64,000 nt of DNA from JABDIP01 sp965212545 (GTDB lineage: Bacteria > Pseudomonadota > Alphaproteobacteria > DSM-16000 > Inquilinaceae), in NCBI GenBank assembly GCA_965212545.1, contig CBDBVB010000021.1, positions 248,001 through 312,000 of the forward strand, written 5' to 3'. This document shows positions 37,189 to 45,315 of the stretch, in pieces (position 1 is the stretch's first letter; every line of letters starts with the position of its first letter). The notes beneath the pieces are model-generated. The model saw only the letters and a program-made list of their open reading frames with translations. It ran no database searches and was not told where the DNA came from. Made by a program: the position numbers and the translations under genes.

Positions 37189-37203
37189 CCCGATCATCGC
37201 ACC
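37189..37203 (-). repeat. shared 15-base leader element, copy B
   Basis: GGTGCGATGATCGGG, identical to 34961-34975 and lying 32 bases upstream of the copy B radical SAM start. The bases around it differ from those near copy A, so the 15-mer stands out as the conserved part of the two leaders. Confidence 0.6.
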
Positions 37204-37260
37204 AAAGCGGCCCGGCGAAAACTGACGGCCGTCACAGCCGTTCGATTGCGGCGAATTTGA

Positions 37261-37524
37261 CTACCGCTGCTGGTGGCGCCTTGCCGCTACCTGGGCGCTG
37301 GCGACCTCGGGGATGCGACTGCGGTCGATGCCGAGATCCCGTAAGGTATGGTCGTTCAGTCGATGCAGTTCGCGAATGGCGTCGCGCTCCTGCTGCCGAT
37401 CCTCAAAGGTCCGGACCAGCCGGAGGATGAACCGCTCGATGGCCTGAATTGAGCGGATCGGCGCCCAGCTCTCCACCAGCGGTGGGATGCGGGCCTGCGG
37501 CGATCCGTGAGCATCGTGATACAT
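37261..37524 (-). CDS. DUF1127 domain small protein
   Basis: 87 residues from ATG 37524, which follows an excellent ribosome site GGAGGG. The C-terminal part RELHRLNDHTLRDLGIDRSRI is the DUF1127 (YjiS-like) motif, Arg-rich and alpha-helical. Members of the family in Agrobacterium and Rhodobacter affect phosphate or carbon metabolism and RNA turnover through this Arg-rich helix. The N-terminal 45 residues (MYHDAHGSPQARIPPLVESW) are variable. The gene diverges from the LysR regulator at 37668 with 143 bases between them. Confidence 0.85.
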   Translation of the reverse strand: MYHDAHGSPQARIPPLVESWAPIRSIQAIERFILRLVRTFEDRQQERDAIRELHRLNDHTLRDLGIDRSRIPEVASAQVAARRHQQR

Positions 37525-37667
37525 GAATCCCTCCTCAGGACGGGTTAACAAAAACTTACCCAATTGGCGGGCGGCATTTTCGAGCCTGATTGTCTATTTG
37601 CGTTGACCAATGGGGACACACAAGCGAGAATTCATCGTCGTTCGTTAAAGAAAATCTAATCTGAATA

Positions 37668-38621
37668 ATGCGCCGACTCCCGCCGCTCAACGCACTCAGG
37701 GCCTTCGAGGCAGCCGGCCGCCATCTCAGTTTCAGCAAGGCCGCGGCCGAGCTGCATGTCACGCCGGCGGCGATCAGCCAGCAGGTCCGCACGCTCGAGG
37801 ACCATCTCGGCGTTATGTTGTTCCGGCGGCTCAATCGGGCGCTGTTGCTGACCGATGCCGGGCAATTCAGCCTGCCGGCGCTCACCCAAGGGTTCGATCG
37901 GCTGGCGGACGGCATCGCCGGCATCGAGCGGCGCACCGACGAGACCGAGTTGGCAGTCAGCGTTTCGCCCTCTGTTGCCGCGAAATGGCTGATGCCGCGC
38001 ATGGATCGCTTCTACCGCGCGCATCCGGGCATCGAACTCAGGATCGAGGCGACCGAGGCCGTTACCGATTTCGAGGCCGATGGGATCGATGTCGCGATCC
38101 GCTACGGCGCCGGTGACTATCCGGGAAGCCGCATAGACGTGCTGATGGAAGAGGAGGTCTTTCCGGTCTGCAGCCCGCTGTTGCTCCAGGGCGCCGCACC
38201 GCTGCGCGATGTAGCCGATTTGAGCCGCTTTACCCTGCTCCATCTATCCTGGGTGTCGCAGGACGAATCCTGGCCTGACTGGCGCATGTGGCTCGCGGCG
38301 GCCGGCCATCCGGATGTCGACAGCACGCACGGCCCGCGGTTCGGGCAATTTGGCCTGGCTGTGGAGGCGGCGATCAAGGGGCTTGGCGTCGCCCTCGGCA
38401 GCACCGCCGTAGTGGCGGACGATCTGGCATCGGGCCGTCTCGTCAAACCGTTCGACCTCACGCTGGCGCCGCCGTTCAGATACTATCTCGTCTGTCCGGA
38501 GCGCACGGCCGACAGACCCAAGATCGCCGCGTTTCGGGATTGGATCTTGCGCGAGACGGGAGCTCTGATCGAGACGCCGGACGAAACCGAACGGCATGGG
38601 CAGGGGAGACCATCGCAATGA
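37668..38621 (+). CDS. LysR-family regulator, GcvA-like
   Basis: 317 residues. The N-terminal winged helix-turn-helix reads RLPPLNALRAFEAAGRH, then LSFSKAAAELHVTPAAISQ and VRTLEDHLGVMLFRR, exactly the GcvA/AmpR subgroup pattern. The effector domain from residue 90 has LAVSVSPSVAAKWLMPRM and a LysR-substrate pocket. It probably controls the overlapping oxidoreductase gene (ATGA overlap at 38618) and perhaps the divergent DUF1127 gene. Effector unknown. Confidence 0.92.
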   Translation: MRRLPPLNALRAFEAAGRHLSFSKAAAELHVTPAAISQQVRTLEDHLGVMLFRRLNRALLLTDAGQFSLPALTQGFDRLADGIAGIERRTDETELAVSVSPSVAAKWLMPRMDRFYRAHPGIELRIEATEAVTDFEADGIDVAIRYGAGDYPGSRIDVLMEEEVFPVCSPLLLQGAAPLRDVADLSRFTLLHLSWVSQDESWPDWRMWLAAAGHPDVDSTHGPRFGQFGLAVEAAIKGLGVALGSTAVVADDLASGRLVKPFDLTLAPPFRYYLVCPERTADRPKIAAFRDWILRETGALIETPDETERHGQGRPSQ

Positions 38622-39793
38622 ACCCGATCATCCAGGCACTTGGCCGGCGTTTGCGCCTTGCCGTCATCGGCGGCGGGCCGGGCTCGTTCATCGGCACGGT
38701 GCATCGCACCGCCTCGCGTATCGACGACCGCTTCGAGGTGGTCGCAAGCGTGTTGTCGTCCAACGCCGAGCGGTCGATAGCCGCGGGTCAGGCCATGGGC
38801 ATCGCCGCGGACCGCGCCTACGCCGATTGGCGAGGGTTGCTGGCCGGCGAAACCGGGCGGGAAGACGGCGCCGACGTGATTGCGATCATGACTCCGAACG
38901 GCAGCCATTTCGAGATTGCCGATGCTTCGCTGAATGCCGGCCTGGATGTGATCTGCGACAAGCCGGTCACCACGCGCCTGGACGATGCGCTCAAGCTGGT
39001 TGCCAAGGTGCGCGACACCGGCTTGGTGTTCTGCCTGACCCACAACTACAGCGCCTATCCCATGGTGCGCCAGGCGCGGACCATGGTCGCGGCCGGTGAG
39101 ATCGGCGCCATCCGCCAGGTCCAGCTGGAATACATCCAAGGGCATCTGGCGGCCCAGGTCGAAGACCGGCCGGGCGGCCCCGGCTGGCGTTTCGATCCGG
39201 ACGATGGCGGGGTCTCGCTTGTGCTCGGCGACATCGGCACCCACGCCCATCATCTCGGCGCCTATGTCACCGGCCTCGATCTGGAGCGGGTGATGGCGGA
39301 TGTCGGCACCAACATGCCGGGCCGCACGGTCGACGACTATGCCGGCCTGCTGCTGCGCTACGAGAATGGCGCCCGTGGCTCGATGTGGGTGACCAATTCC
39401 GCCGCCGGGGCCGAGCATGGGCTGGCCTTCCGCATCTTCGGTGAGACCGGCGGCCTGGAATGGCATCAGGAACACCCCAACCAAATTCTGCACCGCCGCC
39501 ATGGCGATTTTCCGCGGCTGATGACCAGACGCCTGGACGGCCTGCTGTCGCCGGAGGCGGAACGGGCCAGCCGGGTCGGCATCGGCCATCCGGAAGGCTA
39601 TCAGGAGGCCTTCGCCAACCTCTATGCCAACGCCGCCGAAGCCATCCTCGCGCGCCGCTCCGGCCGCCCCTGCGACCCCTTGGCAATGGATTTCCCGACC
39701 GTGTTGGACGGCGCAAAGGGGCTGAAGTTCATCGACGCTGCCATCGAAAGCAACCGCACCGGCGGCTGGGTGGATTGCCGGCTGGAGTCATAG
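38618..39793 (+). CDS. Gfo/Idh/MocA-family oxidoreductase
   Basis: 391 residues from ATG 38618, overlapping the LysR stop by 4 bases, with CAGGGGAG upstream. The Rossmann motif is RLAVIGGGPGSFIG near residue 13; VICDKPVTT near 108 contains the Lys-Pro of the family EKP motif; LGDIGTHAHHLGAYVTG holds the catalytic Asp/His region. It probably oxidises or reduces a sugar, inositol or derivative with NAD(P). It is translationally coupled to the GcvA-like regulator, so expression is probably tied to its effector. Confidence 0.9.
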   Translation: MNPIIQALGRRLRLAVIGGGPGSFIGTVHRTASRIDDRFEVVASVLSSNAERSIAAGQAMGIAADRAYADWRGLLAGETGREDGADVIAIMTPNGSHFEIADASLNAGLDVICDKPVTTRLDDALKLVAKVRDTGLVFCLTHNYSAYPMVRQARTMVAAGEIGAIRQVQLEYIQGHLAAQVEDRPGGPGWRFDPDDGGVSLVLGDIGTHAHHLGAYVTGLDLERVMADVGTNMPGRTVDDYAGLLLRYENGARGSMWVTNSAAGAEHGLAFRIFGETGGLEWHQEHPNQILHRRHGDFPRLMTRRLDGLLSPEAERASRVGIGHPEGYQEAFANLYANAAEAILARRSGRPCDPLAMDFPTVLDGAKGLKFIDAAIESNRTGGWVDCRLES

Positions 39794-39897
39794 TCGAGCG
39801 ACGAAATACTGCTGGGCATGACGGGTATTTCCGTTGGAACAGAACACGCCCTGCGGGTAGGCTGAGCGCGATTGTTGCGAGGAGGTCCATATTCGCG

Positions 39898-41607
39898 ATG
39901 CGGAGTCCTGGGGGGGCGATCTTGACGAGATGCCAGTGGTTGCGAAGCCTTGCCACGGCGGCAATTGGATTGTTGCCGGCATGCACGACCGTTGCGCCGG
40001 TCGACTGCGCGCAGTTTCCGTCATTTGGACCGGATGCGGTCGTCGAAGGTCAGGCTCTGGCCGACCGCCGGGAACTCCTGGCAGAGGCACGGTCTTACCC
40101 GTCTCCGGACAGGGTGTCCCTTGCAGCCGGCTACGCTGCGCTGGCGGATTATGATTCGGCGTTTGCGATGGCCTCCTTGCCTGGAGGATCAGGGAGCCGG
40201 GAGGAGGCACACCTCGCGATTGTCTTCGCGGCGGCCGACAATGGAGATCTCGAATCGGCGTTACAGGCTGCTGAACCAATCAGCTACAGCCGAAATGTCG
40301 CTCGCTCGAACCTCGCCATTGCCGTCGCCCAGGGCAAGGCCGGATTGGACGATGCCGCGCGTTCTTCGGTCGATGCAGCGCGGGACGTAAACAGCAACAT
40401 GGTTCGGCAATATGCCTACCATGCGCTGTTGTCGTGGGAACTGGCTAAGGCGGGCGAGTTCGATCGGGCCGAAGAGCAGGCCAATCTGATCAGCGACTCT
40501 TATTGGGGTTATCGGGTATTCGCCCTGGTTCGGATCGCATGGGCGAAATACGAGGCGGCGAATGTGACCGGGGCCATAGGAACGTTGGATAGGGCATCAG
40601 CCATCGTCCGCCGTGTTCCGGGTCCGACGCCGCGCCGCTGGTCTGTCAGAGATTTCAATTTCCTTCTCGCGGAGCTCTATTTGCATGTCGGCGATCACGG
40701 GCCATCTGATCCGCAGTTGAGATCTGCATCACATGCCTTCCTGGGCGAACTTTACAATGCCGGGGATTTCGACCGCGTATCGGCCATTCTGCTGTGGGAC
40801 GAACTCGCGGAGGCGGAGGGCTCTCAACTGGCGAATGGACTCGATGATGACCTGACAGAGCAGGCCGTGCAGAATCTGTTCATGGACAACAGAACGATCG
40901 GAATTCACTCGGTCCTCCACGACTCTTCAAAGGCCGAATTGGTCCGACTCATGATGGAGCGAGGACGATCCGATTGGGTATACGAGACATACGATAGTCT
41001 CGATGGCGATGTGAGGTCATCGATGGGCGAGGCCATCGCACACTCCGAGGCAAGCCGGGGAAATCTGGAGCGCGCGCTATCGGTGACCGCGCAAATTGAC
41101 GATCTACGTGACCAATGCATTGCCTATATCTGGATTTTCGTCGAGATGGCGGCCCAGGACCGTGGCGCCGACGCATCGCGGATCGTCGGGACGATGGACG
41201 AAGGGAACTGCTTCCGGCTTGCGCCCGAACTGCCGGACGACCTTTATGCGGATCTTGCCGCCGATGTCGCAGAACTGGGAGATGGCATTGCTTCCTGCCA
41301 AGCGTTGCAGGCAGTTGAGCGCGGCGAACCCTGGCGGGCAGCCGTGGCGGGTATTGCCGATGCCCGTGTATCCAAGGGCGATTATTCGGGCGCTCGCTCG
41401 ATTGTCCGATGGGCGAATTCGTCCGGCAATCTCGACGGTGCCGAGGCCTCGGAAATATTGGCGGAAACCGCAGCCGTCGATCCTAGCGCAAGGGAATGGT
41501 CGGACATCTATCCGCCGGTTCTCGGCGCAACGGAGACCTTCGCCGATATCCAGCGCAGGTTGCGACGGGACTCCGTTTGGATCGAGGACGGAATTTGGGA
41601 TCAGTAG
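39898..41607 (+). CDS. large lipoprotein with helical (TPR-like) repeats
   Basis: 569 residues from ATG 39898, with GGAGGT at 39881-39886. A lipoprotein signal ends LLPAC near residue 29. The rest is alpha-helical with repeated Ala-rich pairs resembling tetratricopeptide units: LAAGYAALADYDSAFAMA, ARSNLAIAVAQGKAGLDDA, LSWELAKAGEFDRAEEQANL and ARVSKGDYSGARSIV. Such repeats scaffold protein complexes, and here would face the periplasm from the outer or inner membrane. I recognise no named family. No operon partner is evident: the next gene (DUF4328) is convergent. Confidence 0.75.
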   Translation: MRSPGGAILTRCQWLRSLATAAIGLLPACTTVAPVDCAQFPSFGPDAVVEGQALADRRELLAEARSYPSPDRVSLAAGYAALADYDSAFAMASLPGGSGSREEAHLAIVFAAADNGDLESALQAAEPISYSRNVARSNLAIAVAQGKAGLDDAARSSVDAARDVNSNMVRQYAYHALLSWELAKAGEFDRAEEQANLISDSYWGYRVFALVRIAWAKYEAANVTGAIGTLDRASAIVRRVPGPTPRRWSVRDFNFLLAELYLHVGDHGPSDPQLRSASHAFLGELYNAGDFDRVSAILLWDELAEAEGSQLANGLDDDLTEQAVQNLFMDNRTIGIHSVLHDSSKAELVRLMMERGRSDWVYETYDSLDGDVRSSMGEAIAHSEASRGNLERALSVTAQIDDLRDQCIAYIWIFVEMAAQDRGADASRIVGTMDEGNCFRLAPELPDDLYADLAADVAELGDGIASCQALQAVERGEPWRAAVAGIADARVSKGDYSGARSIVRWANSSGNLDGAEASEILAETAAVDPSAREWSDIYPPVLGATETFADIQRRLRRDSVWIEDGIWDQ

Positions 41608-41657
41608 CACGGCATCGGTGAGTTTGCCGTCTCCTCGGCGGGGCCCGCTTTGACTGC

Positions 41658-42437
41658 TTAGGGCCCGAAGACCGCAAGCGTGCTCTTGTGCTCCATAGCT
41701 TCAATCTGCAGGCGCGATATCCGGCTGATCAGCGTCACGAAGACGGCGCACAGGGCGACATTGAGCCCGCCGCTGGCGATGCTGACGGTTGCCGCCATCT
41801 TGTATTCGGCGATCGTCGATGCATTGTCCAACAGCCGGAACGAGGCTTGGTCGGCGACATTTGAGATCAGCCAAAGCGCCCACCAGGCCGGCATCAGGCC
41901 CGGGGTTTCCTGGCGGCCCCAATCCAGCGGATCGGTGCTTGCCTGCCAAATCTCCTTCATCGCCTGGTAGGGCTTCCAGAGATTTGCGATCGGGATGAAG
42001 TACCAACCGACGGCCCAACCCGGCCGGATTGTCAGCCCGACGGCGCCGAATGCACGCAGGTTCTTGCTGGAGAAATAGATCGAGCGTCCGACGAATATCA
42101 AACAGACGACCAGAACGGCCAGATAGGCGAAGCCGACGATCATCTGCCTTACATCGTTGGCTTCGGCGGCCGCCATCATCTCATTGTCCGTCGCGAAGGC
42201 GCCGGTCTCGAGCCTATCGAAGAACAGCAGTTCCAGAGCATCGGAACAGGCGCCTGCCAATGCCATGACCAGTGAGAGAATGACGAGAATGCGGGCCGGT
42301 CGCAGCAGCTGCCCGGGGTCCCTAACCAGGGAGGCCGTTTCGTCGGTGCGAGAATTCGCCTTGGCGGTCAGGGCGCCGGACTGCTGTTGAGCCGGTGCGT
42401 TGCCCTTCGGAGCTTCATCCGTATCCTGATCCTGCAT
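41658..42437 (-). CDS. DUF4328 domain membrane protein
   Basis: 259 residues. A Gln/Ala-rich cytoplasmic head of about 40 residues precedes about five membrane segments. The motif NLRAFGAVGLTIRPGWAVGW followed by YFIPIANLWKPYQAMKEIW is the DUF4328 hallmark. The domain is found in actinobacteria and proteobacteria without known function. The gene converges with the repeat lipoprotein. Confidence 0.85.
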   Translation of the reverse strand: MQDQDTDEAPKGNAPAQQQSGALTAKANSRTDETASLVRDPGQLLRPARILVILSLVMALAGACSDALELLFFDRLETGAFATDNEMMAAAEANDVRQMIVGFAYLAVLVVCLIFVGRSIYFSSKNLRAFGAVGLTIRPGWAVGWYFIPIANLWKPYQAMKEIWQASTDPLDWGRQETPGLMPAWWALWLISNVADQASFRLLDNASTIAEYKMAATVSIASGGLNVALCAVFVTLISRISRLQIEAMEHKSTLAVFGP

Positions 42438-42774
42438 CCGGGCCCGCTATTCCCGGTTCGCACATTCGACCACACTCCGCAGTTCGCAGGGTGCGCTGGA
42501 TCACCGGTGCCATATTCTCATAGGCACCGGCGCAGTATTCCAAGGCCGCCGGCAGGTGCAACGCCGCGACGATGGGCAAAGTGCGGCCCACGCGCCTCGA
42601 TAATGGCCGCGATGATGCCGACAGGCGCCCCTCATCATCGGCGCGGTTGATGTAGATCCTGGCCTTCTCGTTGTTGTTCGCCAGGTTCGCCAGGACGGTC
42701 GGCGCCGGCCTCGGAAAGCCCTGGAAATCGCTTGCAGCGTTCACGTTGTCTGCCCCTGAGCCGGTGATCGCCAT
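42415..42774 (-). pseudogene. possible remnant of a DUF2461-like gene
   Basis: An open frame of 119 codons whose start (SDFQGFPRPAPTVLANLANNN) resembles the beginning of DUF2461 proteins (GF-x5-TFL-x2-L-x2-NN), but the Trp-Phe region that should follow is absent and the rest matches nothing. It overlaps the start of the DUF4328 gene. Either a decayed gene or a chance resemblance. Confidence 0.25.
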
Positions 42775-42858
42775 CCGGCCGCGTCGGCGCTTCCGCCGCA
42801 GCCACGCACCCCCTATACTCGCCCGCCCGAATTTCTCCCTTCAGGATGGACCTAGGTC

Positions 42859-44316
42859 ATGCAGCTCTCAGACCCGAAGCTTTTCCGTCAGCAGGCCTAT
42901 ATTGCCGGCACATGGTGCGACGCCGATGGAGGCGGCACCGTCGAGGTCACGAATCCGGCTGATGGATCGGCGCTGGGCACGGTGCCGAAATGCGGCGGCG
43001 CGGAGACGGCACGGGCGATCGATGCGGCCGACAAGGCCTGGCCCGCCTGGCGCGCGAAGACCGCCAAGGAGCGCGCCGTCATCTTGCGCCGATGGCACGA
43101 TCTGATGCACGAAAACCTGGATGACCTGGCGGCGCTGATGACCGCCGAGCAGGGCAAGCCCTTGGCCGAGGCGCGCGGCGAGGTCGGCTATGCGGCCAGC
43201 TTCCTGGAGTGGTTCGCCGAGGAGGGCAAACGGCTCTACGGCGACACCATCCCGACCTATATGAATGACCGGCGGATCGTGGTCACCAAGCAGCCGGTCG
43301 GCGTCTGCGCCGCGATCACGCCGTGGAACTTCCCAGCGGCGATGATCACCCGCAAGGCCGGCCCGGCGCTGGCGGCGGGCTGCCCGATGGTGGTCAAACC
43401 GGCCAGCGCCACGCCCTACTCAGCGCTTGCCATGGCGGAATTGGCGGAGCGCGCCGGCGTTCCGACCGGGATCTTCAGCGTGGTGACCGGCTCGGCGCGG
43501 GAGATCGGGGGCGAGATGACCGGCAATCCGACCGTTCGCAAGCTGACCTTCACCGGCTCGACGGAGATCGGTAAGACGCTGATGGAGCAATGCGCCGGAA
43601 CGGTGAAGAAGGTTTCCATGGAACTGGGTGGCAACGCGCCCTTCATTGTCTTCGACGACGCCGATCTGGATGCCGCGGTGACCGGCGCGATGGGGTCCAA
43701 ATACCGCAATACAGGGCAGACATGCGTCTGCGCCAACCGGTTGTTGGTGCAGGAGGGCGTCTACGAGGCATTCGTCGGCAAGCTGGCGGACGCGGCGCAT
43801 GGGCTGAAAGTGTCCAACGGCATGGAAGAGGGCGCCCAGCAGGGCCCGCTGATCGATATGGCGGCGGTCGAGAAGGTCGAGGAGCACATCGCCGACGCCG
43901 TCGCCAAGGGCGCGAAAGTTGCGGTCGGCGGCGGGCGCCATGCGCTGGGTGGCACGTTCTTTGAGCCGACGGTGCTGACCGACGTCACAACGGACATGAA
44001 GGTCACCCGTGAGGAGACCTTCGGCCCGCTGGCCCCAGTGTTCCGCTTCAAGACCGAGGAAGACGCGATCCGCATGGCCAACGACACCGAGTTCGGCCTT
44101 GCCAGCTATTTCTACAGCCGTGATATCGGCCGCGTCTGGCGCGTCGCCGAGGCCCTCGAATACGGGCTGGTCGGGGTCAATGAGGGCATCATCTCCACCG
44201 AATTGGCGCCGTTCGGCGGCATGAAGGAGAGCGGCGTCGGTCGGGAGGGTTCGAAATACGGCATCGAGGATTATCTCGAGGTCAAATACATCTGCATGGG
44301 CGGGCTTGGCAGCTAG
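42859..44316 (+). CDS. gabD: NAD(P)-dependent succinate-semialdehyde dehydrogenase
   Basis: 485 residues. The aldehyde dehydrogenase fold is shown by AITPWNFPAAMITRKAGPAL near residue 153, FTGSTEIGKTL near 233, MELGGNAPFIVFDDAD near 255 (general-base Glu) and GQTCVCANR near 289 (nucleophile Cys). IPTYMNDRRIVVTKQPVGV and the C-terminal EGSKYGIEDYLEVKYICMGG are typical of GabD. It oxidises succinate semialdehyde to succinate in GABA use. No gabT lies alongside, so the link to GABA is by family only. The ABC exporter genes follow on the same strand. Confidence 0.93.
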   Translation: MQLSDPKLFRQQAYIAGTWCDADGGGTVEVTNPADGSALGTVPKCGGAETARAIDAADKAWPAWRAKTAKERAVILRRWHDLMHENLDDLAALMTAEQGKPLAEARGEVGYAASFLEWFAEEGKRLYGDTIPTYMNDRRIVVTKQPVGVCAAITPWNFPAAMITRKAGPALAAGCPMVVKPASATPYSALAMAELAERAGVPTGIFSVVTGSAREIGGEMTGNPTVRKLTFTGSTEIGKTLMEQCAGTVKKVSMELGGNAPFIVFDDADLDAAVTGAMGSKYRNTGQTCVCANRLLVQEGVYEAFVGKLADAAHGLKVSNGMEEGAQQGPLIDMAAVEKVEEHIADAVAKGAKVAVGGGRHALGGTFFEPTVLTDVTTDMKVTREETFGPLAPVFRFKTEEDAIRMANDTEFGLASYFYSRDIGRVWRVAEALEYGLVGVNEGIISTELAPFGGMKESGVGREGSKYGIEDYLEVKYICMGGLGS

Positions 44317-44328
44317 CGGGCGCGAACA

Positions 44329-45315
44329 TTGCATCAGCCAAATGCGGCGCCGACAGTGGGCGCCCCGGGCGTCGAAGCAGATCCGATCATCGACGTACGC
44401 GATCTCGTCTTCGACTACGCGACCGCACGGGCGCTGTTCGGCGTTTCGCTGGCCATCGAGCCGGGCACCATCACCGGGCTGGTCGGGCCGAACGGGGCCG
44501 GCAAGACCACCTTGCTGCGCTGCGTGGCGGCTCTGGAATCGCCGTTCTCGGGATCGGTCCGGGTCGACGGTCTGGACACGACCGACCATCCCCGCGACGT
44601 CCATCGCCGGATCGGCTATCTGCAGGATTTCTTCGGACTGTATGACGATCTGACCGTTCGGCAGTGCCTGCGACATCACGCCATGGCCCATGGCGTGCCG
44701 CCCGAACTGCGGGAGGATCGCATCGTCGACACCGCCCAGCGCCTCGACCTTGCCGCGCGATTGGATCAGGATGCCGGCAAGCTGTCGCGGGGCTTGCGCC
44801 AAAGGCTGGCCGTGGCCCAGGCGATCATCCACCGACCGAGAGTTCTGCTGCTGGACGAGCCCGCCTCCGGGCTCGATCCGGAGGCGCGAAGCGGCCTTTC
44901 CAATCTCATGCTGGCGCTATCCGACGAGGGCATCACCATCGTCGTCTCCTCGCACATACTCGCCGAGTTGGAGGACTATTCCACCCATATGCTGATCCTG
45001 CGCCAGGGCCGCATCACGCAGCATTGTCCGATCGGCGAGGCGGACCGGCAATCGGCCGAACGCCTGCGGATCGGCCTCAGCAGCCCGGACGGGCGGCTTG
45101 CGACCATCCTCGATGAAATGCCGGGTGTCGGTTCCGTGGAAGCGCAGCCGGACAGCGCCCGCTTCGAATACGACGGCGACCGGGCGATGCGACACGACCT
45201 GTTGCGACGGCTGCTCGATGCAGGTCTGCCGGTCTGTAGCTTCCACCCCGAATACCGGTCGATGCAGGATGTCTATCTGGAGCGGCTCGAAGATCGGACG
45301 GAGGACGGGGCTTGA
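44329..45315 (+). CDS. ABC transporter ATP-binding protein (ABC-2 exporter)
   Basis: 328 residues from a TTG at 44329; a GTG at 44356 is also possible. Walker A GPNGAGKTTLL is near residue 52, the Q-loop YLQDFF near 97, signature LSRGLRQRLAVAQA near 153 and Walker B VLLLDEPASGLD near 173. The signature replaces the usual SGG with SRG. A C-terminal domain of about 90 residues follows, as in exporters of the NodI/CcmA/DRA type. It overlaps the permease gene by 4 bases (TTGA). Exported substrate unknown. Confidence 0.88.
   Translation: MHQPNAAPTVGAPGVEADPIIDVRDLVFDYATARALFGVSLAIEPGTITGLVGPNGAGKTTLLRCVAALESPFSGSVRVDGLDTTDHPRDVHRRIGYLQDFFGLYDDLTVRQCLRHHAMAHGVPPELREDRIVDTAQRLDLAARLDQDAGKLSRGLRQRLAVAQAIIHRPRVLLLDEPASGLDPEARSGLSNLMLALSDEGITIVVSSHILAELEDYSTHMLILRQGRITQHCPIGEADRQSAERLRIGLSSPDGRLATILDEMPGVGSVEAQPDSARFEYDGDRAMRHDLLRRLLDAGLPVCSFHPEYRSMQDVYLERLEDRTEDGA

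Noticed and set aside
43420..44832. 470-codon minus-strand frame over gabD
   Set aside because: Antisense of gabD and the ABC ATPase; no motif.
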